The position numbers were made by a program, and so were the translations under genes. A model generated the notes under the pieces. It ran no database searches. It saw only the letters and a list, made by a program, of their open reading frames with translations, and was not told the origin of the DNA. From Solibacillus faecavium (lineage in GTDB: Bacteria; Bacillota; Bacilli; Bacillales_A; Planococcaceae): a stretch of DNA of 64,000 bases. The stretch covers positions 592,891 to 656,890 of the forward strand of contig NZ_JACSPZ010000001.1 in the NCBI RefSeq assembly GCF_014836905.1, read 5' to 3'. Shown here one piece after another: positions 10,250-17,916 of this stretch (its first letter is position 1; each line of letters begins with the position of its first letter).

Positions 10250-10615
10250 TTACTTGCGGCTAACCTCTTTTTTACGGCGAATTTTCAACTCACTGACGAT
10301 CAATTTTTCAATGCCTGGCTGGTTCTCAAAAATGAGACCATACTGATATTTTCCACCGTATTTCTTTTTCCATACAATTTCCCCAATTGCCTTTATCAAT
10401 ACTTCGTCTAAAATAAATTCAAGTTCCAGTTGCACCAGATAATTAGTATTTTCACCAATTTCATGAGAAGAAAACATTTTCATGCCATGCGGACTCACAT
10501 CTATAATTTCACATGCGTGCTTCGTTTGTTGTTTGCCATCGATTAATACAGTATATTTCGCTGCAATCGGCGTACCAAAAGTAAAGCGAAAACCTTCAGT
10601 TCTTTTAAATCCCAT
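10250..10615 (-). CDS. PilZ-domain protein (probable cyclic-di-GMP binder)
   Basis: A 121-residue soluble protein, mostly a single PilZ domain. The second ligand motif is clear (DVSPHG, about residues 39-44, the D/NxSxxG box). The first arginine motif reads RTEGFR near residues 5-10, one residue wider than canonical RxxxR, so binding is likely but not certain. PilZ proteins couple cyclic-di-GMP to motility or envelope functions. Its place beside hpf and the flagellar genes suggests a motility role by inference. GGAAGGAAAATGGG gives the start. No partner gene is fused. Confidence 0.8.
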   Translation of the reverse strand: MGFKRTEGFRFTFGTPIAAKYTVLIDGKQQTKHACEIIDVSPHGMKMFSSHEIGENTNYLVQLELEFILDEVLIKAIGEIVWKKKYGGKYQYGLIFENQPGIEKLIVSELKIRRKKEVSRK

Positions 10616-10780
10616 TTTCCTTCCTCCTTGCCTTCGTTCCTACATCTTCCATACCCACATTATCATGCAGAATACCAGGAATTGTCTATGTGCTTAATTG
10701 CTATTTTATAAAAAAGTTTTTACTTTAAAATCATTACGAAATAACTATAAAACTAAAATAAATTATAATTTTCTCTCCAC

Positions 10781-10810
10781 AAAAAAACACTCACCAAATG
10801 ATGAGTGAAA
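10781..10810 (-). terminator. Terminator after the ComK-like tandem
   Basis: CACTCA and TGAGTG arms with an eight-base loop, followed by seven T on the minus strand. It lies just past the 10822 stop. Confidence 0.85.
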
Positions 10811-10821
10811 AGGGCGGATAA

Positions 10822-11091
10822 TTATAAATATTTTTTCGTGAATTGAAAATTTGCCTGTACTTGCTTATCATTTACGTTACCAATGCTCCCCCATTTACGT
10901 GTCAGCAAATGCCCGGTTGGCGGCTTCCGATAAAATTGCTTACTTTCCTGTATTAACATAGATGGAGATTTCCCCACGACTGCCATATGCTCCCGCTCAA
11001 AAACAACTGTATATAACCTCCCGTTTTCTGCAACGATCGGCACCATGCTCACTGTATTATGATTCACTAAATAAAAATTCAAAATCCGCAT
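10822..11091 (-). CDS. Short ComK-like protein (N-terminal domain only)
   Basis: An 89-residue protein. The stretch FYLVNHNTVSMVPI...RLYTVVFE...GKSPSMLIQESKQFYRK lines up by eye with the ComK N-terminal block (YEVNGATIAVLP...KIIEKD...KPLQIVDRSCRFFGSS). The central and C-terminal ComK blocks are missing. It may be a truncated paralogue, or a regulator that heterodimerises with ComK. The reading frame starts at a TTG further up, but AAAGGAGG lies 5 bases before ATG 11091. It follows the larger ComK-like gene by about 40 bp in the same transcript. The homology is inferred from pattern, not from a search. Confidence 0.5.
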   Translation of the reverse strand: MRILNFYLVNHNTVSMVPIVAENGRLYTVVFEREHMAVVGKSPSMLIQESKQFYRKPPTGHLLTRKWGSIGNVNDKQVQANFQFTKKYL

Positions 11092-11130
11092 ATAGTCCTC
11101 CTTTACATACAAACTCTACATTAATATGAT

Positions 11131-11676
11131 TTAGTCGACTAAGTAGCTTTCACTTACTTCTGCACATTTCAACACTAGTTTCTCTTCCGGTTTCAAGTAA
11201 CGAGGCTGAATAATAAACTGGTTAAAAAAAGTCTGAGCAAAATAGCTGCTTGCTTTGTTCCATCGTTGAATAAATCTACTTCGTGATACTTTAACTTCGA
11301 ATTCACGCCCATCACGAAGTATTACTCTAGTTGTCTCAGACGAAGAGGGCACTTTCTCTGCATTTTGAACATGATGTAAAGCGAAATAGTAACACGATTC
11401 ATTGCGAGTGGATTCGGTTGAAAACCATACATGAGGAAAGAGCGATCTCGGTATAAAAATAGGAGGTACAGAGGTCTTTCCAAGAATTGCTTTTGCTGCT
11501 TCCTTTGCTCCTTTTAAACTTGTACCATTTTCTTTCAGTTCTGTATCAATTAATTGCCTAGGTGTTAAATCAACTCGTTCATATCCATTTGAAGTAACAA
11601 TAATAGTATAAGGGTTGTTAAAATGATCAAATTTAGGTACTAAAGCACATGCATTTAATAGATAATTTTTATACAT
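11131..11676 (-). CDS. ComK paralogue
   Basis: A 181-residue product with all ComK blocks in order: N-terminal NPYTIIVTSNGYERV...LTPRQLIDTELKENGTSLKGAKEA, central PPIFIPRSLFPHVWF...CYYFALHHV and C-terminal TRVILRDGREFEVKVSRSRF...WNKASSYFA. It is more divergent from B. subtilis ComK than the 4389 gene (the cysteine of the SCRFFGSS block is lost), so it may act as a second regulator like ComK2 of some Bacilli, or antagonise. The ATG has AAAGGAG 9 bases upstream. It forms a two-gene unit with the truncated ComK-like gene downstream. Confidence 0.7.
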   Translation of the reverse strand: MYKNYLLNACALVPKFDHFNNPYTIIVTSNGYERVDLTPRQLIDTELKENGTSLKGAKEAAKAILGKTSVPPIFIPRSLFPHVWFSTESTRNESCYYFALHHVQNAEKVPSSSETTRVILRDGREFEVKVSRSRFIQRWNKASSYFAQTFFNQFIIQPRYLKPEEKLVLKCAEVSESYLVD

Positions 11677-11723
11677 TTTTTCATACTCCTTTTAAAAATT
11701 ATAGTTATCAATTGAAAAGAAAA

Positions 11724-11806
11724 GGAGTATACTAACATTAAGCTGGTATACTCCAGCACGACCGACCTCAAGTGTTTTCTTATCAGGATGAGCACTTGGG
11801 GTTTTT
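11724..11806 (+). ncRNA. Probable antisense RNA of a decayed type-I toxin locus
   Basis: On the plus strand a 9-bp hairpin (11724-11732 with 11746-11754) is followed by a strong terminator: arms CCTCAAGTG 11766-11774 and CACTTGGGG 11793-11801, then TTTTT. I recall this hairpin/terminator pair at the 3' end of holin-like (TxpA-type) toxin genes of Firmicutes, where it ends the antisense antitoxin RNA. The opposite strand carries a toxin-like start region but no toxin ORF. The structure is seen; the identity is inferred. Confidence 0.4.
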
Positions 11807-11845
11807 AACTTCCTCTTTTCACATGAATCACCACCTCCTTTACCG
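11801..11845 (-). pseudogene. Start region of a lost holin-like type-I toxin gene
   Basis: On the minus strand AAAGGAGGTGGTGATTCATG is the very strong Shine-Dalgarno/start context typical of tiny holin-like toxins. Here ATG is followed at once by TGA, and the overlapping GTG frame ends after 8 codons, directly at the terminator hairpin. The toxin body appears deleted while its flanks remain. This rests on recalled family architecture. Confidence 0.35.
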
Positions 11846-12196
11846 TAAAGTAAAAAGCCACTCTATTATGTAATTCCAGTAATATAAAAAAATTAAAAGC
11901 AGTAATTTTAAAGTATTTTAAATTGGATTTATTTTTATTGGGGGTTCAATATTATCTTTTGAATATTCATGAACGCTAGCTTAAATATGGAAGTTTGTAT
12001 TTAGAGAATATCGTGGGGTTGCATTGAAAATGTTTTCTTAGTAAGTTAGCATCCAAATGATTATATAAATATTAACCGCCTAATTATTTACATTATAGAC
12101 ATAATTACCTATAATTTTCAATATTTATTTGAATATTATGGAATTTAAAGTTTACAAAATTAACTATAAAAAAGAGCGTCTCCTAGGAGTACACTC
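11846..12196. other. AT-rich intergenic stretch without recognisable features
   Basis: I see no ORF with a ribosome-binding site, no repeat and no strong promoter here. At about 12172-12198 an imperfect hairpin (AAGAGCGT...ACACTCTT with mismatches) may be a weak terminator. The stretch lies between remnants of two decayed loci and looks like degenerate DNA. Confidence 0.5.
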
Positions 12197-12314
12197 TTAT
12201 ATTTTAGTATCCATATGCTTGTTAATACGATTGATATCCGCACCAAGTTTACCGCGCATGCCGCCTGTGCTGAATAAAACATATCGGTGAAAGCAATCTT
12301 GAATATCAGTTTAA
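12197..12314 (-). pseudogene. Remnant of a phospho-sugar mutase gene (pgcA-like)
   Basis: The minus-strand frame ending at 12197 reads DCFHRYVLFSTGGMRGKLG and then ADINRINKHMDTKI. This matches the N-terminal signature of PgcA/phosphomannomutase ([20 protein letters not shown], then AGTNRMN). There is no start codon context, a stop follows within a few codons, and the active-site serine domain is absent. It is the only coding trace in 11.85-12.44 kb and implies a deletion next to the fliS end of the operon. Confidence 0.6.
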
Positions 12315-12380
12315 TTAACAAAAATTTAATTGAATATTCAACGATACGCTACAGTCTATTAAATATCTTTATATTATATG

Positions 12381-12423
12381 AAAAAACCGCTATTAAAAGA
12401 ATTTAGTCTTTTTAATAACGGTT
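12381..12423 (-). terminator. Terminator of the flaG-fliD-fliT-fliS operon
   Basis: Minus strand: AACCGTTATTAAAAAGA pairs with TCTTTTAATAGCGGTT, followed by TTTT. It lies 18 bases past the fliS stop. Confidence 0.85.
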
Positions 12424-12440
12424 CGATTTATTTATGATAA

Positions 12441-12845
12441 TTATACTTGTCCTACAGTACCATATTGCTGTTGACGAGTAATTTTGATAACTTCTTTCCA
12501 TGTGTCGCGGAATTCTGTTACTAGACCCTCTACTTCTTCGATAATTGCTGCATCATTTTGAACGTTTGCTTCCGTCAAGCGACGATTCATATATTCATAG
12601 AGTGGTAGCATTTGTTTCGAAATTTCGATGTCCATGTTAAGTGTAGACATAAATTCCCCAATAATTGCTTGCGAACGCTGAATATTATAGTTACGCGCTT
12701 CTATATTTTTATCAGCAATTGCCTGCTTCGCTTTATTTAAAAACTTTAAGCACCCGTTATATAACATTAATGTCAGTTCACCAGGGGAAGCAGTTGTCAC
12801 ACTATTTTGTTTGTATGCATTGAAAGCATTTGTTTGTGTTGTCAA
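12441..12845 (-). CDS. fliS: Flagellin chaperone FliS
   Basis: FliS binds the C-terminus of flagellin in the cytoplasm, prevents polymerisation and delivers it for export. In Bacillus it also antagonises FliW. The 134-residue product is an all-helical FliS with the typical NAYKQNSVTTASPGELTLML opening and NIQRSQAIIGEFMSTLN motif. The start is TTG 12845, 8 bases after AAAGGAG; the in-frame GTG at 12854 lies inside the Shine-Dalgarno. It is the last gene of the cap operon, after the FliT-like gene (29 bp gap). Confidence 0.93.
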   Translation of the reverse strand: MTTQTNAFNAYKQNSVTTASPGELTLMLYNGCLKFLNKAKQAIADKNIEARNYNIQRSQAIIGEFMSTLNMDIEISKQMLPLYEYMNRRLTEANVQNDAAIIEEVEGLVTEFRDTWKEVIKITRQQQYGTVGQV

Positions 12846-12874
12846 TGTTGACACTCCTTTTACTGCTATTCGTC

Positions 12875-13234
12875 TTATTTTTTTTTATCATAATAACGAC
12901 CGTCCATCACTTGGACATTCGCATATGGATTCATATATTGTTGCTCATGCTTTTTTGCATTTTGTAAATCCTTTAAGTCCTTTTGAATTACTTTCATTAC
13001 TTTGTTTAAACGCTCGCGTATGCCTTTATCTAACTCAGCAAGCATGGCGTGCGATTTGTTATTAATATCCAGTACAAAGTGATCACGTAGCAAGTGTTCC
13101 ATAATTAGACCACGCTCATCTAATAAACTGTTAATCTTCTCAATATATTCATCTCGTTTTTCTTCTTCCGGCAAACTTGCTAAATGCTGATATAATTTTG
13201 CCGAAACTTGTAAAATCCGTTGTATATTATCCAT
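12875..13234 (-). CDS. fliT: FliT-like flagellar chaperone
   Basis: A 119-residue, strongly helical, charged protein between fliD and fliS. That is the place of fliT/YviE-type chaperones that bind FliD (or FlgN-like partners) before export. Sequence conservation is low in this family, so the call rests on position, size and helical character (heptad-like LASLPEEEKRDEYIEKINSL). No signal or membrane segment is present. It follows fliD by 20 bp. In B. subtilis the order is fliD-fliS-fliT; here the helical protein lies before fliS. Confidence 0.6.
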   Translation of the reverse strand: MDNIQRILQVSAKLYQHLASLPEEEKRDEYIEKINSLLDERGLIMEHLLRDHFVLDINNKSHAMLAELDKGIRERLNKVMKVIQKDLKDLQNAKKHEQQYMNPYANVQVMDGRYYDKKK

Positions 13235-13254
13235 TTTCCGCCACCCAAAAAATA

Positions 13255-15549
13255 TTATCCTTGCATGAACATAGATGATTGTTGGTTTGCTTTGTTAATG
13301 GCTGTCTCCATCGCTGTGAATTGCTTCCAATAGCGGGCTTCGATATTTTTCAATTTATTTTGCCATGTATCAATTCGCTTCTCATTATCAATTAAGCTTT
13401 TACCAATTGCATATTGCGCGTCCGTCATTGTGGATCGACCCGCTTTTTTCTCGATATTTACTTCTAATGACTTCATTGATTCTCGTAGTTTTTCAAAATA
13501 CCCACGAGTATCTGAACCGCCATAAGCAGGATCTGACTTTTGTCCACCACTATTTTTAAATAATCGCTCAACTGCATCTGGATCTTCTTCTATTGCTTTT
13601 CTTAACTTAGCTTCATCAATTTCAAGTGTTCCACCGTCATTATAGCTTTTAGAAGTAGTGATGCCAATATTAAATAATGTATTATATTTTGAGCCTTCTA
13701 TGCCTGGATTCGACTGGTAAATAAGTGAACGCATATTTGATAAGCCATTGCGTACTACGGAATCATTGCGAAGTAAGCCACTTTTTGCTTTTTCTTCCCA
13801 TAGCTTAATTTCATTTTCATCCATATCTTTCTTCTGCTCAGGTGTAAGTGGTGCATAGTCACGATATTTTGTTTCTTTTGTTTGGTCATTCAAACCTTTA
13901 ATTAGACCGTTATATGTCGTTACAAATTCTTTAATTTTGTTCATCATTTCGTCTACGTTTGTAGTAGAAGTCATTGTTACTGCATCAGTAGATACTGTTG
14001 TGGATGGTGAAGCACCTGCTGTATCCACTGTACTTTGAGCTGTATTAAAAGCATTTACTGTATTTATTAAGTTAGTTGCATCTGCTTTAACAAGATTTAA
14101 TGCTTCTGTTGCTTGATTTACTTGTTTAGAGTTTGTATCTACGTCGCGAAGTGATGTTAACTCAGCCTCTGAAAGATTAGTTAGTATAGTTTTTTCTTCC
14201 GTACTTAAGTCAGTATTATCATCTAGACTACTACCAGCTGTATAAGAATTTAATAAATCTTTTGCTTTTGTAGATAAAGAGTCATAAATACTGCCTGCAG
14301 TTTTATCAAAATAAGATGCTTCTAATTCTGTTAAAGCCGTTTTATCTGTTTCATTTAAGGCTTGAAATTTATTTTGTTGCTCACTTGTTAAATTTAAAGA
14401 AGTTAAATCATTTGTTGTCACATCTATATCTGCTAATTTTTTTCGTTGGTCAGCATTTAAACTATTAACAAAATCTTTTGCTTCAGCAGTCAAATTATTT
14501 AGTTCATCTTTATGAAATAAATAATCACGGGTTAATGCTAATCCTGCTTTATCTGTATTTAAAACTGCTTCTTTATCTAAAACGGCTTGATCTAATATTG
14601 GTTTAAGAGCTTCAATTTGAATAGAAAACTCATTCGCTGGATTTAGGCCAGCAGAATATTTTGTTGATAATAAACTTAAAAGCGATTCTAAATTTTTTGT
14701 AGTATGTGTTAAATTAGTATTGGAAGCATCCGTAAATTTGCTATGTGTTGCTGCCTCGTTAAAAGTACTGTTTAATGTTAAGTTATAACCATTAATAGAA
14801 AATGAATTAGTTGATCGTTCGGTTACAATTCCATTTACAGAAAAACGTGAATTAGAACCACCAGATGCTAAGGTTCCTGTTGATTGACCTTTTAAAGCAT
14901 CGAAACCAAGTACTCCAAACACACTTGCACCTGCCGTTACTTCTACTTCCCCTTCACCAGCAGTTTTATTTTCGCCTGTATTTTTAGCAGTAATTGATAA
15001 TTTCCCATTTTCAAAGACTGCACTTACACCTGCGTTGCTTGAGTTAATTTTACTTATTAATTGGCTAACAGTAGTATTACTGTCAAATTTAATTTCTGTT
15101 GCTTCTGAAGCCATTTGACCATTACTTTGGATAGCTTTTAAAGAAATTGATGTCACAGAAGAATCCCAGTCTTCAATATCCGTTAATTTAGTCGAATCTG
15201 TTGCATTTATTTGACGATCACTTACACCACGTGCAGCTTTTGCTAATTGTGATACACCGTCAATTGAAATAGTTCCTGTTGCTGTGCCTGTAGCAGTTGC
15301 CGATACTAATGAAGAATTCGAACTAGACGCAGTTTTAGAATTCAACGTTTTCAACACTAAATTATCTGCAATATATGTATCGAACGTTTTTAACTTTGTA
15401 TTTACCCCTCGATACGCATCACGTTGCCATTCGTAAGTTTGTTTCTTTTGTGTTAATTTATTTAATGGCGCTCGTTCTGCATTCATTAACTTTTCTACTA
15501 AAGCATCGATATCCATACCTGATGCTAATCCACCAATTCGCATTACCAT
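13255..15549 (-). CDS. fliD: Flagellar filament cap protein FliD, enlarged
   Basis: FliD caps the filament tip and helps flagellin to fold in. The N terminus (MRIGGLASGMDIDALVEKLM) and C terminus (DAQYAIGKSLIDNEKRIDTW...AMETAINKANQQSSMF) are the conserved coiled-coil D0/D1 parts. The product has 764 residues against about 500 in B. subtilis. The extra part, about residues 290-530, is rich in Leu, Asp, Ser and Thr. It shows degenerate 25-30-residue units (LTAEAKDFVNSLNADQRKKL, LTSEQQNKFQALNETDKTAL, LSTKAKDLLNSYTAGSSL) and probably forms extra surface domains. AGAGGAGG lies 9 bases before the ATG. Confidence 0.95.
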   Translation of the reverse strand: MVMRIGGLASGMDIDALVEKLMNAERAPLNKLTQKKQTYEWQRDAYRGVNTKLKTFDTYIADNLVLKTLNSKTASSSNSSLVSATATGTATGTISIDGVSQLAKAARGVSDRQINATDSTKLTDIEDWDSSVTSISLKAIQSNGQMASEATEIKFDSNTTVSQLISKINSSNAGVSAVFENGKLSITAKNTGENKTAGEGEVEVTAGASVFGVLGFDALKGQSTGTLASGGSNSRFSVNGIVTERSTNSFSINGYNLTLNSTFNEAATHSKFTDASNTNLTHTTKNLESLLSLLSTKYSAGLNPANEFSIQIEALKPILDQAVLDKEAVLNTDKAGLALTRDYLFHKDELNNLTAEAKDFVNSLNADQRKKLADIDVTTNDLTSLNLTSEQQNKFQALNETDKTALTELEASYFDKTAGSIYDSLSTKAKDLLNSYTAGSSLDDNTDLSTEEKTILTNLSEAELTSLRDVDTNSKQVNQATEALNLVKADATNLINTVNAFNTAQSTVDTAGASPSTTVSTDAVTMTSTTNVDEMMNKIKEFVTTYNGLIKGLNDQTKETKYRDYAPLTPEQKKDMDENEIKLWEEKAKSGLLRNDSVVRNGLSNMRSLIYQSNPGIEGSKYNTLFNIGITTSKSYNDGGTLEIDEAKLRKAIEEDPDAVERLFKNSGGQKSDPAYGGSDTRGYFEKLRESMKSLEVNIEKKAGRSTMTDAQYAIGKSLIDNEKRIDTWQNKLKNIEARYWKQFTAMETAINKANQQSSMFMQG

Positions 15550-15580
15550 ATATATTTCCTCCTCTAGCTAGTTAATCTAC

Positions 15581-15970
15581 TTAAATTTTTTCGTCTACAA
15601 TCATGCCAAGCATTTTTTGCATTTCATAGAAGGCGTCCAATAATTTTTTTGGGGGAATCTCTTTTACTACTTCTTCCGTATCTCGATTCACTACTGTTAC
15701 ATAGTAACGTTCTAGTCCTTCATGAAACATGAATTTAGATGTACTGTTATTCACCTCAAGCATATCGTTAATTGTATTAACCGCCTCTTGGACCTTTGCC
15801 TTTGTATCATTTCCATTTTTTTTCTGCAACAACGGCTCGATTGATAAAATTTCTTTCTTATCAGTATTTTCGAATCCATGCTTTTCTACTGTGCCTCTTG
15901 CTGAATTATTCATAACAGGTACTTTGCTTGTTTCAGTTATTTGTATACTTGCATCTTCTGAAATACGCAT
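15581..15970 (-). CDS. flaG: FlaG-family flagellar protein (YvyC)
   Basis: A 129-residue FlaG-domain protein. FlaG-type proteins influence filament length. The conserved C-terminal part is VNNSTSKFMFHEGLERYYVT through VVNRDTEEVVKEIPPKKLLD. The N-terminal half is variable and disordered. ATG 15970 lies 9 bases after AGGAGG; the frame upstream (TTG 15994, ATG 15979) runs through the ribosome-binding site. It heads the flaG-fliD-fliT-fliS operon, with fliD 31 bp downstream. Confidence 0.88.
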   Translation of the reverse strand: MRISEDASIQITETSKVPVMNNSARGTVEKHGFENTDKKEILSIEPLLQKKNGNDTKAKVQEAVNTINDMLEVNNSTSKFMFHEGLERYYVTVVNRDTEEVVKEIPPKKLLDAFYEMQKMLGMIVDEKI

Positions 15971-16014
15971 GCTTTCCATCCTCCTTGAATTCAATACAAG
16001 CGTTATTATTTATA

Positions 16015-16041
16015 ATATCGGATAAAAAAAAAGGAACTTCA
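16015..16041 (-). promoter_or_regulatory. Probable sigma-D promoter of flaG-fliD
   Basis: TGAA, a 15-base spacer and TCCGATAT (minus strand) compare well with the flagellar sigma-D consensus TAAA-N15-GCCGATAT. The spacer is largely the T-run of the upstream terminator, so terminator and promoter overlap. Late flagellar genes under sigma-D are the established pattern. Confidence 0.6.
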
Positions 16042-16077
16042 GTTTTCTTCCATCAAATGAATGGAAAAACTGAAATT
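16023..16077 (-). terminator. Terminator after licC, island boundary
   Basis: Minus strand: AATTTCAGTTTTTCCAT pairs with ATGGAAGAAAACTGAAGTT, followed by nine T. It stops the lic transcript before flaG. The 16078-16225 stretch is AT-rich and otherwise empty. Confidence 0.85.
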
Positions 16078-16225
16078 CATTAATTTAACTTCTTATTAAA
16101 AAGAATATACTGAGCCATTGTTATATAACTTGTTTCCTCCAAAGCTCTTTTACATTTAATTAAATTGAGTAATTCTAGCATTCATTACATATAATTATAT
16201 AAATTGAAATTTTTACGAACAAATC

Positions 16226-16951
16226 TTAGTTACTTTGCTCTTTACAAGTTACTGCAACACCATCATTTTTCAAAAATTTCACAATTTCAAAATACTCTTC
16301 TTGAGTATCCATTTCAAATATCCAATAATTAGGTACCTTAACTGCTGTTATATTAAGCGAACTTATATTTTCTCTTACTATATCGTCCCAATATAATTTA
16401 CTATTTAATAAATACTGCTCATTCATATATTTTTTATAAATATTTTTTATCACATTACATTCATTATTATGCCAATAAGATATTCCAGACAAGGATGGTA
16501 AAGTATCATCGGTTATCAGAATATCTACTATTTTGTTATCTTTTAGAGTTGGGCACCATTCTATTGTTGTTAAATTTCGTAAAACAGTATAGTATGTACT
16601 CATTTGGGGATTATCTTTAAAAATATTCTCAGTAAGTACTGTATCAGCATCAATAACCCATGAATTTGAAAAATAAGGCAACACTAATGAAAAAGTGTAT
16701 ATACTATTATAATTGGCATAATTAAAATTATGAATCAGTTTTACTTGCTTATAACTTTTGCTCAAATAAAGAAATTTCTCAGACATATGGCCTGTCACTA
16801 TATAAATAGATGTAATATCGGCCTCTATTAAGTAACAAATTGTTCTTTCAATATTAGGAATATCTTGAATTGGAAATAATGATTTATGGTTTTCTTTGGT
16901 CCATTCCTTAAAGCGTGTTCCAAGTCCTGCTGCTAAAATTATTGCATTCAT
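16226..16951 (-). CDS. licC: LicC-like CTP:phosphocholine cytidylyltransferase
   Basis: It should join CTP and phosphocholine to CDP-choline. The 241-residue product has the nucleotidyltransferase signature at its N terminus (MNAIILAAGLGTRF) with a downstream lysine (NHKSLFPI), the metal-binding VIDADTVL, and LicC-like blocks YNSIYTFSLV, LSGISYW and KLYWDDIVRENI that resemble pneumococcal LicC (LSGVSFW, YWDNMVKDNI). It starts 2 bases after the licB stop. With LicA and LicB upstream the assignment is strong; other cytidylyl- or uridylyltransferases of small phospho-compounds are the alternative. Confidence 0.85.
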   Translation of the reverse strand: MNAIILAAGLGTRFKEWTKENHKSLFPIQDIPNIERTICYLIEADITSIYIVTGHMSEKFLYLSKSYKQVKLIHNFNYANYNSIYTFSLVLPYFSNSWVIDADTVLTENIFKDNPQMSTYYTVLRNLTTIEWCPTLKDNKIVDILITDDTLPSLSGISYWHNNECNVIKNIYKKYMNEQYLLNSKLYWDDIVRENISSLNITAVKVPNYWIFEMDTQEEYFEIVKFLKNDGVAVTCKEQSN

Positions 16952-16953
16952 TC

Positions 16954-17916
16954 CTATTTATCCTTTCTTACTAAATTGAGTATAGTTAAAAATTCCCTTG
17001 GTTTATTAGTTGTTAATAGTGACCCTAATATGATAGCAATAGCTAAACCCAGTTCTTTAAATGAAACACTGAACCCTAGACATAAGCTAATTAGTATTGC
17101 CCATGCAGAGTAACTAATATTTAATCCCATTGCTCTAATTGGTCCTACTCTTTGGATTGAAGTATAATAAAAAAGATAGGACATTGTACCAGCAACGGCT
17201 GTTATAACAATAAAAAGCAGTAAGGAATATTGCTCGAAAATAACAATCACTAGATCATAACCATTAATTATTGGGATAATAATAAAAGCAAATACTACAG
17301 CTGAAGTAGTTTGTCTTAAATATAAAGCAATTGCAGGAGCGATATTATTACTCATTCCATATGCACTTATTACAGACTCAGTTCCCCAACCAATTGCACA
17401 CAAAATCGCAAAGAAAAAACCAAGTATAAGATTATTAGTAGGTTCTGAAGATGTAATCCCTAATAGCATTGTTGCAAAAATTGCCAAGCTAAAGCCTAGC
17501 CCCATTTTAATTGTTAACTTTTCCTTTAATATTATTACACTTAAAATCGCTCCAATAGCAGGATAAGTAGCAGAAATAATTGCAGTATAAGAAGGACCAA
17601 TATAATAAATTGCCATCATGTAACCTGTCATACCCAAGGGACCACCAAATATACCTGCAATAAAAATATAGAAACTAGATTTATTATGTAAAGTACTTCT
17701 TAAAAGTTTTAATTTCCCACTTAGTATGAGATGGATACCTATCCATACACTCGAAAAGGCATCATGTAAAAATGTTACGACTAGGGGTGCCAAAAATAAT
17801 GAAGTAGATAAAATTGGTTGCCTTAATATTAATCCAATTAGTACTGTATCAACTCCCCATAAAATGCCTCCAAATAAGCCCATCCATAGTCCAGCAATAT
17901 AATACTTCTTAAACAT
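16954..17916 (-). CDS. licB: LicB-like EamA/DMT-family transporter (choline uptake)
   Basis: A 320-residue membrane protein with about ten hydrophobic segments in two EamA repeats. The DMT-family pattern is clear (GGPLGMTGYMMAIYYIGPSY, SATYPAIGAILSVIILKEKL). Together with LicA and LicC it should import choline. The licA stop overlaps the start region: TTG 17922 and ATG 17916 are both possible, and ATG with AGGAG 10 bases upstream is preferred. Translational coupling with licA is likely. Family membership is seen; the substrate is inferred from the cluster. Confidence 0.82.
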   Translation of the reverse strand: MFKKYYIAGLWMGLFGGILWGVDTVLIGLILRQPILSTSLFLAPLVVTFLHDAFSSVWIGIHLILSGKLKLLRSTLHNKSSFYIFIAGIFGGPLGMTGYMMAIYYIGPSYTAIISATYPAIGAILSVIILKEKLTIKMGLGFSLAIFATMLLGITSSEPTNNLILGFFFAILCAIGWGTESVISAYGMSNNIAPAIALYLRQTTSAVVFAFIIIPIINGYDLVIVIFEQYSLLLFIVITAVAGTMSYLFYYTSIQRVGPIRAMGLNISYSAWAILISLCLGFSVSFKELGLAIAIILGSLLTTNKPREFLTILNLVRKDK

